Shown here: one piece after another, positions 6,223 to 7,297 of the stretch
Position numbering within the stretch: position 1 is the first letter of the stretch
How the letters are laid out: the number at the start of each line of letters is the position of its first letter
Origin: Rhodanobacteraceae bacterium
Lineage (GTDB): Bacteria; Pseudomonadota; Gammaproteobacteria; Xanthomonadales; Rhodanobacteraceae
NCBI GenBank assembly: GCA_025928735.1
Contig: JAICIW010000105.1
Span: 1-7,297, forward strand
DNA: 7,297 nt
Direction of reading: 5' to 3'
Translations under genes and position numbers: made by a program
The notes under the pieces: generated by a model
What the model was told of the DNA's origin: nothing
Database searches by the model: none
The model's input: only the letters and a program-made list of their open reading frames with translations

Positions 6223-7247
6223 GCGCCGAGCACGCTTCCGGACTTGATCAGCGCGCGCTGGTTCTGGGCATCGCAGACCGCGTAAGCGAAGCCGGGCTGG
6301 ATCGCCCACGCACCGAATTCGCCATCCTTGTTCATCGCGAGGAAGGCGACCTGAATGTCGCCCGCGGTCGAGCGGTGCTTGCGCAGCACGCGCAGCACCG
6401 CTTCCTTGCAGGCCTCCTGTGGGGTTCTGCCTTGGCGCATCAGTTCCACCACAAGGAATGAGCCGGCATTGCGGATCACTTCCTCGCCGACACCCGTGGA
6501 GGTCGCCCCGCCGACTTCGCCGTCCACGTACAGACCTGCGCCGATGATCGGCGAATCGCCCACGCGGCCACGCAATTTCCAGGCCATGCCGCTGGTGGTG
6601 CAGGCGCCGGCCAGCTTGCCGCGCGCATCCCGCGCGAGGATGCCGATGGTGTCGTGGTTGTCCTTGCCGCCGGGTACGCCGGCGCCGTAGCTGCGCACTT
6701 CGCTGTTGATCACCGGCTTGTAATGCGCGGTTTTCAGCCACTCGCGCCAAGCCTTGTTTGCGGCCGGCGTCAGCAGGTTTTGTTTCTTGAAACCCTGTTC
6801 CAGCGCAAACTGCCGGGCGCCCTGGCCGACCAGCAACACGTGCGGCGTGCGTTCCATCACCCGGCGCGCCACCGACACCGCGTGCTCGACGTCCTCGAGA
6901 CAGGCGACGCCGCCGCAATTCATGTCGGCATCCATGATGCTGGCGTCCAGCGTGACCTGACCGTCGCGGTCGGGATAACCACCCAGTCCCACGCTGTGGT
7001 TTTTGATGTCGGCTTCGGGCACCCGCGCGCCGGCTTCGACGGCATCAAGCGAATGGCCGCCCCTGGAAAGAATGGACCAGGCCGCCTGATTCGCGGCCAC
7101 GCCGAAATCCCAAGTCGAGACCACGCGCACGGCACCTTTTGTGGGCGCACCGGATGCACCGGCGTCGACGGCTCCCGCGACGGGCGACAGCGCCGCGGCG
7201 GCGGCGCCGAGCGCGGCGGTCTTGAGGAAGCGGCGGCGGTTGGTCAT
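6219..7247 (-). CDS. N4-(beta-N-acetylglucosaminyl)-L-asparaginase (glycosylasparaginase), Tat-exported
   Basis: The 342-residue precursor is an Ntn-hydrolase that cleaves the amide between GlcNAc and Asn, releasing aspartate and an amino sugar that decays to GlcNAc and ammonia. The N-terminus is a twin-arginine signal (NRRRFLKTAALG, then an Ala-rich stretch), with a likely cut after AGA at 24-26, so the enzyme should act in the periplasm. Family marks are STWDFGVAANQAAW (44-57), the autocleavage site NHDTIGILA with Thr200 as the new N-terminal nucleophile, TTSGMAWK (217-224) and the substrate loop GRVGDSPIIGAG (227-238). WDFG and GRVGDSP separate it from type III isoaspartyl peptidases. Both the alpha part (about 27-199) and beta part (200-342) are complete. 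AGAGGA (7253-7258) lies five bases before the ATG. It is the first gene of the coupled operon within view; the promoter or earlier genes lie beyond the right edge. Confidence 0.93.
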   Translation of the reverse strand: MTNRRRFLKTAALGAAAAALSPVAGAVDAGASGAPTKGAVRVVSTWDFGVAANQAAWSILSRGGHSLDAVEAGARVPEADIKNHSVGLGGYPDRDGQVTLDASIMDADMNCGGVACLEDVEHAVSVARRVMERTPHVLLVGQGARQFALEQGFKKQNLLTPAANKAWREWLKTAHYKPVINSEVRSYGAGVPGGKDNHDTIGILARDARGKLAGACTTSGMAWKLRGRVGDSPIIGAGLYVDGEVGGATSTGVGEEVIRNAGSFLVVELMRQGRTPQEACKEAVLRVLRKHRSTAGDIQVAFLAMNKDGEFGAWAIQPGFAYAVCDAQNQRALIKSGSVLGA

Positions 7248-7252
7248 GGGAA

Positions 7253-7258
7253 TCCTCT
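7253..7258 (-). promoter_or_regulatory. Ribosome binding site of glycosylasparaginase
   Basis: AGAGGA on the minus strand sits five bases before the ATG at 7247 and fixes that start. It is the strongest ribosome binding site in the operon. The four downstream genes start at ATGA overlaps, some with weak or distant sites, so this site may set much of the operon's translation. The remaining bases to the right edge (7259-7297) show no clear promoter or gene end. Confidence 0.7.
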
Positions 7259-7297
7259 GCGGTGGCCGATCGCGCGGATGATGCCACGACCGCGCCA

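Noticed and set aside
5452..6918. A 488-codon frame extending cutC upstream
   Set aside because: The extra part is Arg-rich shadow sequence inside the glycosylasparaginase gene. CutC begins at its family-typical start at 6222.
1..7297. CRISPR array, tRNA or rRNA genes, insertion sequences, attachment sites
   Set aside because: I saw no regularly spaced repeats, no cloverleaf or rRNA sequence, no transposase or integrase and no long terminal inverted repeats.

Overview
The window is GC-rich, tightly packed DNA in which every supported gene reads on the minus strand. The gene set is a Tat-exported glycosylasparaginase, CutC, a FucP-type sugar porter, a fructokinase and a YihS-like sugar isomerase. 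Together with codon use, it suggests a gammaproteobacterium of the Xanthomonadales/Lysobacterales (Xanthomonadaceae or Rhodanobacteraceae). That placement is by recognition of gene content, not by search.

Right-hand and central part (7247 down to 2002): a five-gene operon runs right to left as glycosylasparaginase, cutC, MFS sugar:H+ symporter, PfkB fructokinase and AGE-family isomerase. All four junctions are 4-base ATGA stop/start overlaps, so the genes are probably translationally coupled and made in fixed proportion. The chemistry fits the last steps of N-glycan use. The asparaginase cleaves GlcNAc-Asn in the periplasm, the porter brings in a released hexose (mannose is the best candidate), the isomerase turns mannose into fructose and the fructokinase makes fructose-6-phosphate. 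CutC is the unexplained member; its position argues for a carbohydrate-related role rather than copper handling.

Between the operon and the left-hand gene lies a 184-residue isochorismatase-like cysteine hydrolase (1908-1354). It has an intact Asp-Lys-Cys triad, is set off by 93 bases and has its own ribosome binding site. Its substrate is unknown.

Left-hand part (1353-1): a 176-base intergenic region precedes an FtsX/MacB-type ABC transporter permease that runs off the left edge. It carries a strong match to a sigma-54 (-24/-12) promoter and, about 95 bases upstream of the predicted transcription start, a perfect 24-base palindrome that looks like an enhancer-binding-protein site. This is the clearest regulatory structure in the window.

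No RNA gene, mobile element or CRISPR array was seen. I found no evidence of a wholly new system. The items most worth following are the sigma-54 control region, CutC inside a glycan-catabolic operon, and the Gln that replaces the FucP proton-coupling Glu in the porter.
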